A stretch of DNA of 64,000 bases from Halocaridina rubra. Its lineage: Eukaryota; Arthropoda; Malacostraca; Decapoda; Atyidae. Position 1 is the first letter of the stretch. Each line of letters opens with the position of its first letter. The notes under the pieces are model-generated. The model was given only the letters and a program-made list of their open reading frames with translations. It did no database searches and was not told the origin of the DNA. Of this stretch, positions 1 through 23,402 are shown piece after piece. Location: NCBI GenBank assembly GCA_037179515.1, contig JAXCGZ010009443.1:1-64000 (forward strand). The letters run 5' to 3'. The translations under genes and the position numbers were made by a program.

Positions 1-158
<158 letters not shown>

Positions 159-487
159 CTTCTAAAAAGATGGAACTTAATGCACTCCTCAAAGGTATAT
201 TTGAAGCATGATGTCTTATCCCTCGAGTAAAATATATTCATTCCCTCACTATATATAGCAAGAATAGATTAGAAAATAATAGGTATGGGAGAGGTCATAA
301 AAATTAAAAGCAAGAGATGAGATGGAAGGTGGGGGTGAAAGGTATAAGTGTAGTGGTTGTGATATACCATAGTTACCCATTCGATCAATCACGATTTCTT
401 GGCGATTTTTTTAACGTATTGTGGGCGGCATTGAAAATTAGCTATTAAAAATTCTGATGATGATAGGGTAGACTATGGAGGGATGTA

Positions 488-489
<2 letters not shown>

Positions 490-526
<37 letters not shown>
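490..526. repeat. (TC)n microsatellite
   Basis: About 18 TC units. Confidence 0.97.
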
Positions 527-528
<2 letters not shown>

Positions 529-600
529 TTATTCTTTTCCCCTTTAATTTCTTTTTATTATTTTATTTTTATTTTTTTCTCTTTCTGTTGTACGTAGCAA

Positions 601-601
601 A

Positions 602-655
<54 letters not shown>
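601..655. repeat. (ATT)n microsatellite
   Basis: About 18 uninterrupted ATT units. Confidence 0.97.
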
Positions 656-717
656 CATCAGCATTATTTTTATCTATTTCCTCATGTCTGTATTCCTTTC
701 TTATCCTTGATTAAGCG

Positions 718-740
718 TGTTTTACGTCACGGACTCCCTT
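718..740 (-). mobile_element. SINE-A 3' end fragment (inverted)
   Basis: TTTTACGTCACGGACTCCCT is the reverse complement of the SINE-A tail. It abuts the 5' end of the next copy. Confidence 0.7.
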
Positions 741-741
741 A

Positions 742-934
742 GTAGTCGCCGTGGCTCAATCGGTAGCGTCTCCGACTCTGAGGCGTCAGGTCGAAGGTTC
801 GCGCCCCGTCACGGTCTGAGGTTAGCAAGGGCATGCACTCAGCGTAAGGATTACATCTGCCAAAACAAGTTCTTCGCAAGAAGGCAACCGTCCTAGCCCT
901 TGGTAGATAAGGGAGTCCGTGACGTAAAACCGGA
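742..934 (+). mobile_element. SINE-A, full copy (tRNA-derived)
   Basis: The head resembles a tRNA, with an A box (TGGCTCAATCGG) and B box (GGTTCGCGCCCC). The body includes CCAAAACAAGTTCTTCGC and the tail AAGGGAGTCCGTGACGTAAA. The closest copy is at 61389. Confidence 0.85.
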
Positions 935-937
935 AGA

Positions 938-1069
938 ACACGTCACGAACTCCCTTTTCAACCAAGGGCTAGAACGGATGCCTTCTTGCGAAGTACTTAT
1001 TTTGGCATAAGTTATCGTTACCCTGAGTGCATACCCTTGCTAAACTCAGACTGTGGCGGGGCGCGAACC
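938..1069 (-). mobile_element. SINE-A, inverted, truncated at its head
   Basis: Inverted copy directly behind the 742-934 copy. It stops inside the B box (GCGCGAACCCTC), so the A box is lost. Confidence 0.85.
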
Positions 1070-1179
1070 CTCTTTCTTTTCCTTGATTACCAGTTTTAAA
1101 TTATAGATTATTAAATTTCATTAATCATATATTCGTTTGATATTAACAATAAAAAAAATAATTATGGATTATTTTGTGT

Positions 1180-1375
1180 ATATACATGCTTTGAATGTGC
1201 ATATAAATTGATTCATGGAATGTCTATAGAAGTTATTTCTTTGAATGTGTATATAATTTGATTCATGGAATGTGTATAGAAGTTATTTCTTTGAATGTGT
1301 ATATAAATTGATTCATGGTATGTGTATAGAAGTTATTTCTTTGAATGTGTATATAACTTATACATCGGGAGGTAT
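1180..1375. repeat. About 50-bp tandem repeat
   Basis: Three to four copies of TTTGAATGTGTATATAA, TTGATTCATGGAATGTG and ATAGAAGTTATTTC; single related pieces recur at about 2450-2500. Confidence 0.8.
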
Positions 1376-1639
1376 GTATAAATTGATTTTGTTTTAATGT
1401 GCATACACACCTAACTCTTGATATGCGTATATAAATGAAATCGTCGAATGTGTGTTTTAATTCTTTACTGGACTGGATTTATATGTTAATTCTTGGAATG
1501 TGTACACCGTTAGTATTCGTCTGGGCCCGTTTCGGGCCCATTAAATGGGACTACCATATTATCATACGGCAAAGAAAGGGTCAAAACGCCTCTTCAATAT
1601 TGTGCCGCTATCGGAAGAGAGATGAATTTTACAGCATGG

Positions 1640-2155
1640 CCTACTTTTATTTTTTTTTTTTTTACTTCTGAGATCTTGCAATAGTTCCTATACATTTAAT
1701 TTACAATTTTTCATTAGTTTTCATAACTAAATAACCATTTTTCAAACTTTTTTCTATTCTTTTTTTTTACTTTTGAAATTTTGCAATAGTCCCTATACAT
1801 TTATTTACAATTTTTCATTAGTTTTCATAACTAAATAACCTTTTTCAAACTTTTTTATATTATTTTTTTTTTGCTTTTGAAATATTGCAATAGTCCCTAT
1901 ACATTTATTCATTATTTGTATTAGTTTTCATAACTAAATAACCTTTTTTCAAACTTTTTTATATATTTTTTTTTTGCTTTTGAAATTTTGCAATAGTCCC
2001 TATACATTTATGTATAATTTTTCATTAGTTTTCATAACTAAATAACCTTTTTTCAAACTTTTTTATATTTTTGTTTTTGCTTTTGAAATTTTGCAATAGT
2101 CCCTAGATTTATTTATAATTTTCATTAGTATTTATAATTGAATAATTTTTTTCAC
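1640..2155. repeat. 103/104-bp tandem repeat, five copies
   Basis: TTGCAATAGTCCCTATACAT recurs at about 1678, 1782, 1886, 1989 and 2092, each followed by TTTCATTAGTTTTCATAACT and a T-rich tail. Confidence 0.9.
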
Positions 2156-2559
2156 ACTTCGAAAGATGTTAGTAAAAATAATTACATTTTTTAAGAGCAT
2201 TTTTGCATATATCATAATTGTTTTTGAAACAGTCACGTCTCTCTTAATTTTGATTTTTATATGAAGTTTTTATAAGTATAATATTGCCTTACGATTTAGT
2301 AATAATAGATGAAAATATAAAGTGTTAATGGATATTTTTAAGTTATAAATTTTCGTTAAATAACAATATCGCAGGGACAGAATTGTTGAAAAATGAAGTA
2401 GAGATTATATAAATTGCTTCTTGGTAAGTGTATGTAAAATTATTTATGGAATGTTTATATAAATTGATTCATGGAATATATGTATAAATTAGTTGTGGAA
2501 TGTATATGGTAGGTTTGTACTCTCGCACCCTACTTTAGTTTTTTTATTTTTCAAAGCAG

Positions 2560-2659
<100 letters not shown>

Positions 2660-3029
2660 TTTTTTTTATAGTAATTAAGCTTTCATCTCACGTCCACTAC
2701 TAATTCCAAGATGTTTTATCGCAGTGAATGTTGATTTTTCTCCGAGAGAAAAATAAATTAGTACAAGCGCACAAACTTTTGTGCTACTGATGTACTCAAA
2801 TTGTGCTGTCAAACTAGTACCAGTTGAGTACAGACTTAAGATGTTAAAAAAGAATTAATTGTAGGTCTTGTCAGTTATATCGTTCCTCAATTAGGGCATT
2901 TGTGGGTCAGTATGTACCAGAGGGTAATACACACGGACTGTGGATTCATTTTTGCCAATATGTTAGGCTAATATTGATTAGTTTCGCTTTTATAATTCAT
3001 TGTTTTTTAGGTATTTATATGTTAGATAT

Positions 3030-3031
3030 TT

Positions 3032-3062
<31 letters not shown>

Positions 3063-3066
3063 TTTG
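3030..3066. repeat. (TTTA)n microsatellite
   Basis: About nine TTTA units. Confidence 0.95.
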
Positions 3067-3723
3067 TTGGTCTTCCTGACTGTGGATCCATCATGGACTT
3101 TTTACATTATCAGTAATCCATGAGTGATTTGGGCCTTTTGCAAAGATTTAATGTTTAGTCCATTCCTATCAACGCCAAAATACTAATTAATCTTTTTCTG
3201 ATCCTGGATTAACAGTTAATCTTATACAGACTTACTATAGACATCTGCAATACTCAAATAAGCATTTAGTCATATGTGTAACATATGACACATTTTACTT
3301 AAAAACATACAAAAAAAAAAAAAAAAACACTGACCTCTGACTTCCTATAGCCAGTATTTAGTGATACTATAATCTTAACAAGCATAATTTAAGGTCAATA
3401 TGAATACATTTATGCATTTGTAACTCTGTTTTATGTTTATTTCAACTTGGGAACTCACTGCTAATCTTATATAAGAATTTCGTAAATGTTTGCAGTTCAA
3501 TTTCAGAACTATTTTTCTGTGTTGATCTGAACAAAATTTCAACGGAGTTCGTTTATTGTTTAATGTGACTATATCTGGATATATTTCTCTGGTGAGATTT
3601 TCTTCGCATGTATAAAAACATCCTAGAAATAGCCATATTTTAGCCAGATTCTCGTTAAATTATATTAAATCTTTCCTTGTCCGTGCTGTTGGTGAAGCCA
3701 TACACGTAGGAAATTTTTTCCGA

Positions 3724-3914
3724 TTTTACGTCACGGACTCCCTTTTCTCCCAAGGGCTAAGACGTTTGCCTTCTTGCGAAGGACTTGTTTTGGCAGATGT
3801 AATCGTTACCCTGAGTGCATGCCCTTGTTAACCTCAGACCGTGACGGGGCGCGAACCCTCGACCTGACGCCTCAGAGTCGCGGACGCTACCGCTTGAGCC
3901 ACGGTGGCTACTTA
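3724..3914 (-). mobile_element. SINE-A, full copy
   Basis: Complete from TTTTACGTCACGGACTCC to GCCACGGTGGCTACTT, with both boxes on the minus strand. It lies in a grh intron. Confidence 0.85.
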
Positions 3915-4264
3915 AGAGAGTCATATGAATGGAAAAAGATATAAGTTGATACCCAAAAAAATTATTGTTTCTCTCCATAATTATCTCGATTTTCGGATGC
4001 TTTTACAAGTTGCAGATTTGTTTGTCATTGACATCCAAAAAATTGGAAATTATTGCTCAGCTGTTTAAGCGAAAAGTGACTCGCTACTATACAAATAATA
4101 TAACGGAATTGTACAAAATTAACTCGAAATGGTTCGACATTGGAGGAAGTTTTGAAGTAATTAGATCTCTTCTGTCTTTTGGAGATATATATTTTTTTTT
4201 ATTTCATTTGGAGGATAATTATATAGACCGAACAGAACTACAAAGTTAGTTACTAGAAGAACAT

Positions 4265-4297
4265 CAGACAGACAGACAAACAGACAGACAGACAAAT
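4265..4297. repeat. (CAGA)n microsatellite
   Basis: About eight units with one A substitution. Confidence 0.9.
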
Positions 4298-4689
4298 TGT
4301 CTCCCGAAATTTAGAGAAAAGACAATTGGAGGACTGACCATAATTTTTCATTTTTTTTTTTCAATTTTTTCCCTCATTTTATCCTTTCCCATTGTTAATC
4401 TTTGAGGAATATTAAAATTACAGATATACTGACTTACTTTTTAGGAGGTAAAGAAATATTACGACATAATACTTTGAATGATATAGATTTAGAATCAAAA
4501 TTTATATACTTATTAGTGTCCGTTAGTTTTACTTTTAGCATCAATGTGTTTTTTTGTTTTGTTTTTTTACATTTCCTAGATTTTCAGTGGTGCGAAAGTT
4601 GATTATTTCGTGGCTTATAAACACATTTTTTTTCTTTTTTTTTCGGGTTTTTCAGATGTATAGAAACACAAGCACATTTTGGATCACGT

Positions 4690-4785
4690 AAAGATTAACT
4701 ACTCCAGAACATTAAATAACCCTGCAAATTAAGGTTATTTTAAGTTGGGTATTAGTCTGTCCTAACCTAACCTAACCTCATATAG
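4690..4785 (+). repeat. Dispersed repeat with CCTAA telomere-like tail
   Basis: AACATTAAATAACCCTGCAA is followed by three CCTAA units. The same block plus CCTAACC tail recurs at 61.7 kb; a related core lies at 49.9 kb. Confidence 0.55.
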
Positions 4786-5170
4786 CTTAGCCGAAGAAAT
4801 TACGAGAGTATTTGATATTCTGGGGTCTCTAATATTTACCTGATCTCACATTTTTTTTTTACTCATATATCGAACGTTTCATATTCCATGCAATAATTTC
4901 ACATCCTTATAGCCATATTTTAGAATTTATCTATAAAGTCACCAAAGAAACGATGGTACAAACTACCCCCAAAGTATCAGAAGTCGCAACATGTTTCTCA
5001 TTTATTTTAGAGTTTCCAATTCTCTTATGCATATCCTCATTAAATCTTTGACTGAAAATGCATATTCAACAGAGACTCAAGTTATCGCCATTGTTGCAGT
5101 GTTGCTCTCGTTCTCAGTCTCATTTTCTACAGTTTTTTTTATCTTGGTCTTTATCCCCCTTCCCCACTTC

Positions 5171-5279
5171 TCTTTCCTCCTCTTTTTCTCCTCCTCCTCT
5201 TCCTTCTCCTCCTCTTCCTTCTTCTTCTTCTTCTTCTTCTTCTTCTTCTTCTTCTTCTTCTTCTTCTTCTTCTTCTTCC
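5171..5279. repeat. Pyrimidine tract, (TCC) then (TTC)n
   Basis: About 110 bp without a purine on the plus strand, ending in about 21 TTC units. Such tracts can form triplex DNA. Confidence 0.95.
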
Positions 5280-6044
5280 GTCACACCGCACACCCTATTA
5301 CGAAACAACCAAAATGTGATTAACAACCCGTCGAGACATCCTCTCGCCCAATGACAATTCAACATTCCTATACTACATTTTGTTCGACTGCGGAAGTATC
5401 TTTAGTTTTACCTTTAATAGAGGAAGGTGATTGGTTGATTAGAAGTGGGAAGAACGAGTCAGGAGGTAGGAAGAATGATGGACTAGGGAGGAATGGGGGA
5501 GGGGAAGAGAGAAAGAGAAGGAGAGGAGGAGATTTGGAAGGGGGCTTCAAGCTATCATTTGAATATCAATTAGACGAGGTAAGGCGAGGTTCTGTCGGCT
5601 TGTAACGCTGACAGCCTGTTCCATTTTAATGCATTTTTTGGTCTTCCAGGCTACTTGTTGAGCTGCAAAAGGAGGGAGATATAGAGGACTGGTGGAGGGT
5701 TGTATGGGGAGGGGTCCTGGTCTTAGAGGGGGGAATTGGTAATAGGGTCAAGATGACCTGAATGGAGGTAGGGTAGGGAATGGGTGTTCTATGCATGCCA
5801 CCATTGCCTTTTGAAATTTCTCTTCGTCTTTTATCCTTTTTAGAATCCTTTGTGTACTTTTTTTTTTTTTTTTTTTTTTGCTATGGTGGAAGCCTTTTGA
5901 ATATGTGATGGACACGGATTTAAGTTAAAGCTTCCATTAATTTTGTTTAATGCGTTTTGATTCATAATATGTGTTTGGTTTCGATATTATTTTTTGTCTT
6001 CTAATTAGCTTTTATTACTTTGAGTATGGAGGAGAATTTCATTT

Positions 6045-6095
<51 letters not shown>
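6045..6095. repeat. (GT)n microsatellite
   Basis: About 24 GT units. Confidence 0.97.
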
Positions 6096-6098
<3 letters not shown>

Positions 6099-6608
6099 AT
6101 GGAGGGGTATATTTGTGTATTTAAAATGTAGATATGTAATGGTCATGATAGTTCTCATTTTCTCTTCATTAATGCACAAATACTTATACTTTGCACACAT
6201 TATGTGACTGTCTTTTGATGCTTACAGACCACTACAATATATCATAATTACAGCACCAATTAGCGTGTTAAGGAATGTTTTACAAGCAATTAGTCAGATA
6301 ATGTCTTGATTGTAGTAACGAGTTCTTCCATCTGTCGGTGTAATATGTACATGTGGTGTATCTTGTCTTGGGCCGCTTTCACACCAAAGTGGTATGTCGC
6401 ACGTGGTATGCTACGTGGCACGCCAGTTGAAAACGAACATCCGGAAATATATGAAACCTTTCACACAGAAGTGGCTTGGCACATCCTATGTGCCACGTGC
6501 GACTTGTGTGCCACTCAGAGTGGTACGTAAGTCGCAAGTTATAATCCCAGAGTAATGAATTTTGAACTACGAATCTCCGATCAAACTGTAGAAGAGTTTC
6601 AAAAACCC

Positions 6609-7264
6609 ATACCTGCTTTCCATATGCATTATGTTCCTGTTCGAAACCCCATTTTTGCTGTCTTCATGGGCTACCTACCTTCTTGTAACCCCATGCTTGC
6701 TTTCCACATATGATACATACCTGCTTCCAATCATGGTTTCTACAGAGGACATGTACCTGCTTGTAACCCTTTCTGGCTTTACACATAGGCTACATACCTG
6801 CTTGTAACCCCATGCTTGCTTTCCACATAAGCTACATACCTGCTTGTAACCCCATTCTTGTTTTCAATGTAGAGTACGTACCTCCTCGTAACCCCGTGCT
6901 TGCCTTCCTCTTGGGGTACGTACCTGCTTGTAACCCCATGCTTGCCTTCCTTGTGGGGTACGTACCTGCTTGTAACCCCATGCTTGCCTTCCTCTTGGGG
7001 TACGTACCTGCTTGTAACCCCATGCTTGCCTTCCTCTTGGGGTACGTACCTTCTTGAAACTCCATGCTTGCCTTCCTTGTGGGGTACGTACCTGCTCGTA
7101 ACCCCATGCTTGCCTTCCACATTGGATACGTACCTGCTCGTAACCCCATGCTTGCTTTCCACACTGAGTACGTACCTGCTAGTAACCCCATGTTTGCTTT
7201 CCACACTGAATACGTACCTGCTAGTAACCCCATGCTTGCTTTCCACATAGGATACGTACCTGCT
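6609..7264. repeat. 42-bp minisatellite
   Basis: About 15.5 copies of a 42-bp unit built on GTACGTACCTGCTTGTAACC and CCATGCTTGCCTTCC. Outer copies are more diverged than inner ones. Because 42 is a multiple of three, several frames stay open over the array (up to 167 codons); this is most simply a side effect. Confidence 0.92.
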
Positions 7265-7850
7265 GTCTTTCTCTCTCTCCATTCCCTGTACCTCCTTTTA
7301 CCTTATACAAAGTTACTCTCGTTAATTGGTCACACCTGTCTTCAGTGTTGTCTGGGCAGATTGGATACACACATATTTCATTCGTTAAGTATTAACCCCC
7401 TTCTCTCTCTCCCCCCCTAAAAAAAGTTAAAATATTCATGCTTATCAAAGCATGAACTTGTTCATATTTCTAATGCTAAATTGGCAATTTAATATATTCA
7501 TATATACGTCCATGTATGTATTTGTTTATTTGTTAATGTGTTTGTCGTGTATTTCTTTATTTATAAAGAAAATTTGCCTATTTATATATATATTTTTTTA
7601 TTTATCTGGTTAGGCATGTATGTTTTTAGTATTTTTTTTAATATGTTAGTTTAGATTTGAAGATAATTTATGTATTGTTATATTATATTTCAATCGTTAT
7701 ATTTTATCTGATGTTTGCGAGTTAAAATATTCATGCTTATATTATCCTGATTGTGTTAATATTAATACTAAAAAGTCGAATTTATTTTATTTTTTTCTCA
7801 TGTATATTGGTGTATATGTTCATATTTGTTTTTAACGTAATATTCAATCG

Positions 7851-7893
7851 AGATAGCCCTTGATAGAAAAGGGAGCCCGTGACGTAAAAACCG
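7851..7893 (+). mobile_element. SINE-A tail fragment
   Basis: Only the last 43 bp (TAGCCCTTGATAGAAAAGGG...GTGACGTAAAAACCGG) remain. Confidence 0.7.
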
Positions 7894-8118
7894 GAACTAA
7901 TTAAATATTTGGTTCATCACTTGGATGATAAATAAAATATTTACTGATAAATTATTGCAGATGAAATTATATTTTCTTTTACTTTTTAATCTTAATTGTA
8001 TAAATATAAATAATTCTTTTTATGTATGATAATGTAATAGTGATTTTAAACTTACATATAAAATCTATTTTATATTCATGTAATTTATTGTTGCTGCACA
8101 GAATTTAATATTGCACAA

Positions 8119-8165
8119 CCGTCCTAGCCCTTAGTAGAAAAGGGAGTTCGTGACGTAAAACCGAA
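8119..8165 (+). mobile_element. SINE-A tail fragment
   Basis: Last 47 bp (ACCGTCCTAGCCCTTAGTAG...), 250 bp upstream of the grh exon. Confidence 0.7.
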
Positions 8166-8407
8166 TCCATAATCATGTGATATTGATTCTCAACTTGACG
8201 TACGAAAATTCTATCATATTTGTGCAAATTCTGATTATTCCACAGTTGTTTTTATTGTATAATCGTGTGATGGAGATTTTGTACATCCATAACCTTTATA
8301 CTTTGTTTATATTTTTTTCCTTGTATAATTATGTGATAGTGATTTTGAACATACCAAATAAACAAACAAATTATTTTATTCATACAATATTTTTTTTTTT
8401 TTTGCAG

Positions 8408-18617
<10,210 letters not shown>

Positions 18618-20448
18618 AAGATTAATTAAATTTTAGTGGTTATTATTTTTGATTTATCATCATTAAATACAAAAAGGGAAACAAAGTCTGATAAGAGTTT
18701 GTCAGCAAGCTTGTGAAATTCTAATGGAACAGTCTCGCACCGATAAATGAAGACTGCCTTCATGAGCTGCATCGTCAAAGTTACCAAAGCATAAAACAAA
18801 AGTATGTAATACACTGGGGTAGTAGTACTTATTGTGAAGTACTCTTGACACAGAGTAATAGAAGTCTGACTGGTGTTTTATATAAAGTTTACCTAAAATG
18901 CTCAAGTACGTGTGTTCTTTGATGAAACTGTAGCCAAGTCAAGTAATACATTAGAACAGTTCTTAAAATTAGGAAATTAATCGCTAAATGGAAAGATCAC
19001 ATTGCAATTATCTGGCATCTTGACTAGATAATTATTTTAACTATTTGTTCAGACTTCTCACCCTCTTCCCCCCAGATGTAAAGTATTCTCAGTTAAGAAA
19101 AGAACAGCTACTCAATATGAAAACATATTATGCCAACTTACAAAAACAAATATTTATGCTTACCTTATTCTGGGCACTGGTAAAATGTCTGCTTGAATTA
19201 ATTTTACCTTCACATTGCTGAGCTGTGTTATCCCTTCAAGCTGACAAAATGCCGGTAGCCCTACCATAGAAAATAAGGAAAGTTAAGACTTACTTTCTTT
19301 AAATATCTTTTGAATTTGCTTTCAATAACATCAGAGAGCATACATGTTGTTAATACAACTGTACTAATAACTGGGAAATTTGAAATACGATATGAAATGT
19401 CGCATGCTAAAAAATATTTTTTAATACATAAATTCCATAGTCTCAGTGAGGCGTTGTAGTTTCAGCCTGGCGGAGCAAAGTGCATTACTAATGCTGAGAA
19501 AATGTCGATAGTGTTACAGAACTGAGCAAATTATTATTTAAAGAGCAATTTTGTGATAACTGTATGTGCTTAGCTGCCAATTGTGTAAAAGTATAATGCT
19601 ATCCGACACATAATCAAATTCCCATATTCACATTTAAGACATAGTTTATAATAAAGTTAAACAGGGTATCTAATGCCTAAAGGAATGTAGTGTTAGTTTT
19701 TTAAATTATTCATAAGCTGAGTGCATCAGTTGATTATATTATTGTAATAACTTTGAGAGATGCCTAGAATTTATACAAGGATCTATGTATGCCCAGAGTT
19801 TACACATAAATCTAGGTATAAATATATCAAAGTTATCACAAAGCTGGGAGGTGATAATAAAAACTGATTTCTTGCTATAAACACCACAATAACTTTCATG
19901 CTCAATTTTTTTTTTGTCTCGGATAAGAATTTCTGAAATTATGGAGATTTATCAAAAACATGTCAGTAAGGAAACTTTCATTTGTGCCACTTGTCTTGCC
20001 AACTGTGCCTGTTATTAATAACTTGCATGATAGTGCCATAATTTTTTTTACGTAGGACAACGAGTGATTCACATCATTTACAACACGAATTAGTTTTACT
20101 CAGTGATCTTTTTCTACTTTTGTAAATTATTGTAGCACTTTCTCGTCAGGAATTGACGATGGATGAAATTATTATTTCATTTGCTACTGAAGACAAAGCT
20201 CTCATGAGTGATAAGAGAAAAAGAGCAAACAGTCTCTTAACAACCTCCTGTTGCTCTCTTTAATGTGTAAATCTATGGTATGAGATAGGTCTTAAAATAT
20301 ATTGTACCTCTGAAATATCAAATACCAAATCTTTTATTTTAGGAGTATTTTATTTTTACTATATTTCAATTACCAAATTAACCAGAAATCTTTATTAAAT
20401 ATTGGAATTAATGCATATATTCTCTTCAACTGAAAGTATTATATCATT

Positions 20449-20796
20449 AATAAAATTTAACTTCCCAAATTAACCTAAAAATTGCATTATATCTTAGAAT
20501 TGAAGCATCAATTTTTCCTCAGATCAACTTGAACTTTTATCCAATTCAAAAACGGTTGTGTAATACTCACTACTGTGACAATTTTATTTTGTACAAGTTG
20601 TAGCATATATATACTCTGTAGGACGTTTCCTTATTTAACTGCAAATGAGATGGTCCATTAACACAATCTCTCCAATTTCATAGTGATGTAAGAATTTTTT
20701 CAATAGGTATTTTCTTTAATTTAAGAAAGATGTGTATTTTTAGCTAAAAGCTAATTTATATATTATATATAATGCGGAATGTTTTTACATAATAAA
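20449..20796 (+). terminator. grh: Candidate grh polyadenylation signals
   Basis: AATAAA occurs at 20449-20454 and 20791-20796; the second is followed by a GT-rich stretch. Either would give a 3' UTR of about 1.9-2.2 kb. Position and motif are the only support. Confidence 0.25.
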
Positions 20797-21504
20797 AGAC
20801 TGTAGTGTTAGTGCACTGAATAAGCCTAGGGTTAAATACAACATTAGTGTATAATTCCTTAGTGATAAAAAATGTGTCAGTTTTTCCAAAACTGAATTCA
20901 CTGGCCAAAATTTTACATTTGATCTTTCCATATCATATGTGATTTTACTCTACTACTACTATTCTTCTCTTATCATTTCTTTGTTAATATTAAACTTTTT
21001 ATTCCCCTAAATTATGTTGGTTAAGTGAATTGTTTGATATACAAAATAGGCTTAATACTATGTAAATAGAAATGTTGCTTTAATTATCTGGTTTTTAGTA
21101 TAATAATATATCTATCTTTTTATCCAATAAGTATGTATGTATGGCTGTTTAAATGTGTATGAAAATGAGATTTGATTAAATACAGGACGAGGCAGTGATA
21201 TTACAGTACTTGTTGAAGACTTTTTGAGATCTTTTGTTACTATAGTTTTGTAAGAAGATTATTATTAAAAAACATAGTGTATATATATTTTTTTGCTTCA
21301 TGGGTGTGATTTTTTCACTCTTATATCATCTTGCTTCGCGCTTCGACAGTAGTGTAGTCAAAAGACTTGAGTAAGTGCCTTTAACATCAACCATGTCAGA
21401 AATTTTTTTTTAAAAATTTGCACATTTTTTTTAACATCTAACCACAAAGCCTTCCCTTTGCTCCCCAACCCCCTTGTCCCATATAAAAAATATACTGAAA
21501 TAGA

Positions 21505-21690
21505 CAAAATTGTTTCTGAGTGCACCAGAGACAAATGTGTTTGAGTGCACCTTAGACAAATGTTTCTAAGTGCACCTTAGACAAAATTGTTTTTTTAGTG
21601 CATCTTAGACAAGAGTATCTAAGTGCTCCTGAAACAAAAGTGTTTCTGAGTGCATCTTAGACAAAAGTGGTTCTGAGTGCACCTGAATTG
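21505..21690. repeat. ~28-bp tandem repeat
   Basis: Seven copies of TTTCTGAGTGCACCTTAGAC with AAA(A)TTG spacers, diverged from each other. Downstream of grh. Confidence 0.8.
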
Positions 21691-22387
21691 GAGTGATCTA
21701 TATAGTAAGTGGCATTGTAGTCTGTAGTGAGTTTGGTTTCATAATTATATTCTATTTGGCATCAGAAGATAGTCAAGTTATTTTTCTCTTTAAAGGTACA
21801 GTTCAAACCCGCAACCATGGTTGGCTTAAGTCTTTGTCATTATTGTGACAGTTTTACAAGCTCTCTGTTGTAATTATATGACACTTTGGTTACTGTTTGT
21901 CTGTTTTCTGTATGTAATGTAGTATTTTGTCTATTGGTTTAGAGTTGGAAATTTTTTATTTATGATCTGTTTAAGCTAAAGTTATACTGAAATGCTTAGG
22001 GATTGGAAATTTGATACTGACCTGTATGCATGACCTTGAAGAAAGCTTAATTTCTTGAAGAAAGCTTCCTGTCAAAAAAAAAAAGCTTCATCCTCCTTCC
22101 TTCCAGTTGTCTGTTTGTATATTTAGTGCGAGCAAACTGCTCTAATTTCGTAAATTATACATTTGGCTGTGCACTCCTAAATGTCCCGTTCGCCAAAGAA
22201 TTCGTTTCTGGTACATGTCACTGGTAACTGAAGAAATATATGAATATTAAAATTAATATTGAAAAAATAATATTATTCACGATTTCTCCTTTTATATGAA
22301 CTAAGAATATTAAAATTCGTTTGATCGAAGGTACTTCTAAATGGGTTCTTATATTTAAATATGTATAAATAAAACTATGTTTCAATG

Positions 22388-22388
<1 letters not shown>

Positions 22389-22457
<69 letters not shown>
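22389..22457. repeat. (TA)n microsatellite
   Basis: About 33 TA units. Confidence 0.97.
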
Positions 22458-22460
<3 letters not shown>

Positions 22461-22502
22461 CACCAGTACAGTACGATTACAACATTTAGTACGTGTAAAA
22501 TG

Positions 22503-22620
22503 CACATCATAAAGACTAGTTTACAACTTTTTAAAGACTAATTTATGAAGGCTACTTTTTAAAGACTAGTTTATAATTTTCTAAAGACGATAACTTTATA
22601 AAGACTAGTTTATAACTTTT
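22503..22620. repeat. Short tandem repeat of AAAGACTAGTTTATAACTTT type
   Basis: Four imperfect copies of about 25-35 bp directly after a (TA)n tract. Confidence 0.6.
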
Positions 22621-23228
22621 CACATTATAAATACTGACAGAGTAATTTAACCTATTTATAACTGCAAATCACATCAAGCAACGATTAGCTTTGTTTTAAA
22701 ACTTAAAAACAATATTGATATGCTTACCCATTTCCGGAGTAATCGGCACTGCCAATAATAAGTAGTTTTGCATGCCTACGCTGTAAATGGATACGGGCCT
22801 TACAATATACGTAGTGCTCAAAACAGGCCATTCATTCACTGCTCAATCTGAAATTAATCATTAATCCATAGAATATTATATGTGTTAAGCTTATTTAACA
22901 TATGGTGTATATACACATTGGTCACATTCATCAAATATTTTTCCACTGATAGTCTCGTCCTAATACGAACTATGTAAATTTTGCAGTTGCACTGGGCAAA
23001 TATATTTTGAATTTTGTATATAACAAACTGTGTTAGTCTAAAAGCTCCATGCACTCTAAACAAATGATTTACTGTCTGTGAAATATGATTTATATATCTG
23101 TAAAGCTATAAATGCAATACCAGATGTTTAGAGATGTCAGCTAAAATCAATATTAGTAATCAATATCGAGTCTTTTAGTGCTCTCAACAGTCGACTATAC
23201 ATATGTGTACACAATGCAGTGCATCATG

Positions 23229-23402
23229 TGAACGATTTTACGTCAGGGACTCCCTTTTCTACTAAGGACGAGGATGATGTGTTCTTGTGAAGGAAAGTGG
23301 TTTTGGAAAGTGCAACCGGTTCGCTGAGTGAATGCCCTTTTCTAACCTAAATCCTAAGTGGGCCATGAACCCACGACCTGACAATTCAAAGTTGCGCAGT
23401 GC
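23229..23402 (-). mobile_element. SINE-A, diverged copy
   Basis: TTTTACGTCAGGGACTCCCT at the tail and CATGAACCCACGACCTGA at the B box. Many substitutions, hence an old copy. Confidence 0.65.

Noticed and set aside
483..710. Open frames made of poly-Ser/Leu, poly-Ile, poly-Asn, Tyr-Ile and Arg-Glu repeats across the window
   Set aside because: They are translations of (CT)n, (ATT)n, (AAT)n, (TA)n and (GA)n microsatellites, with no splice or family support.
742..815. A functional tRNA gene
   Set aside because: A and B boxes are present but the cloverleaf is not closed, and the same unit recurs with a common 3' body; it is a tRNA-derived SINE.
4757..4776. True telomere
   Set aside because: Only three CCTAA units inside a dispersed repeat; an interstitial tail, not a chromosome end.
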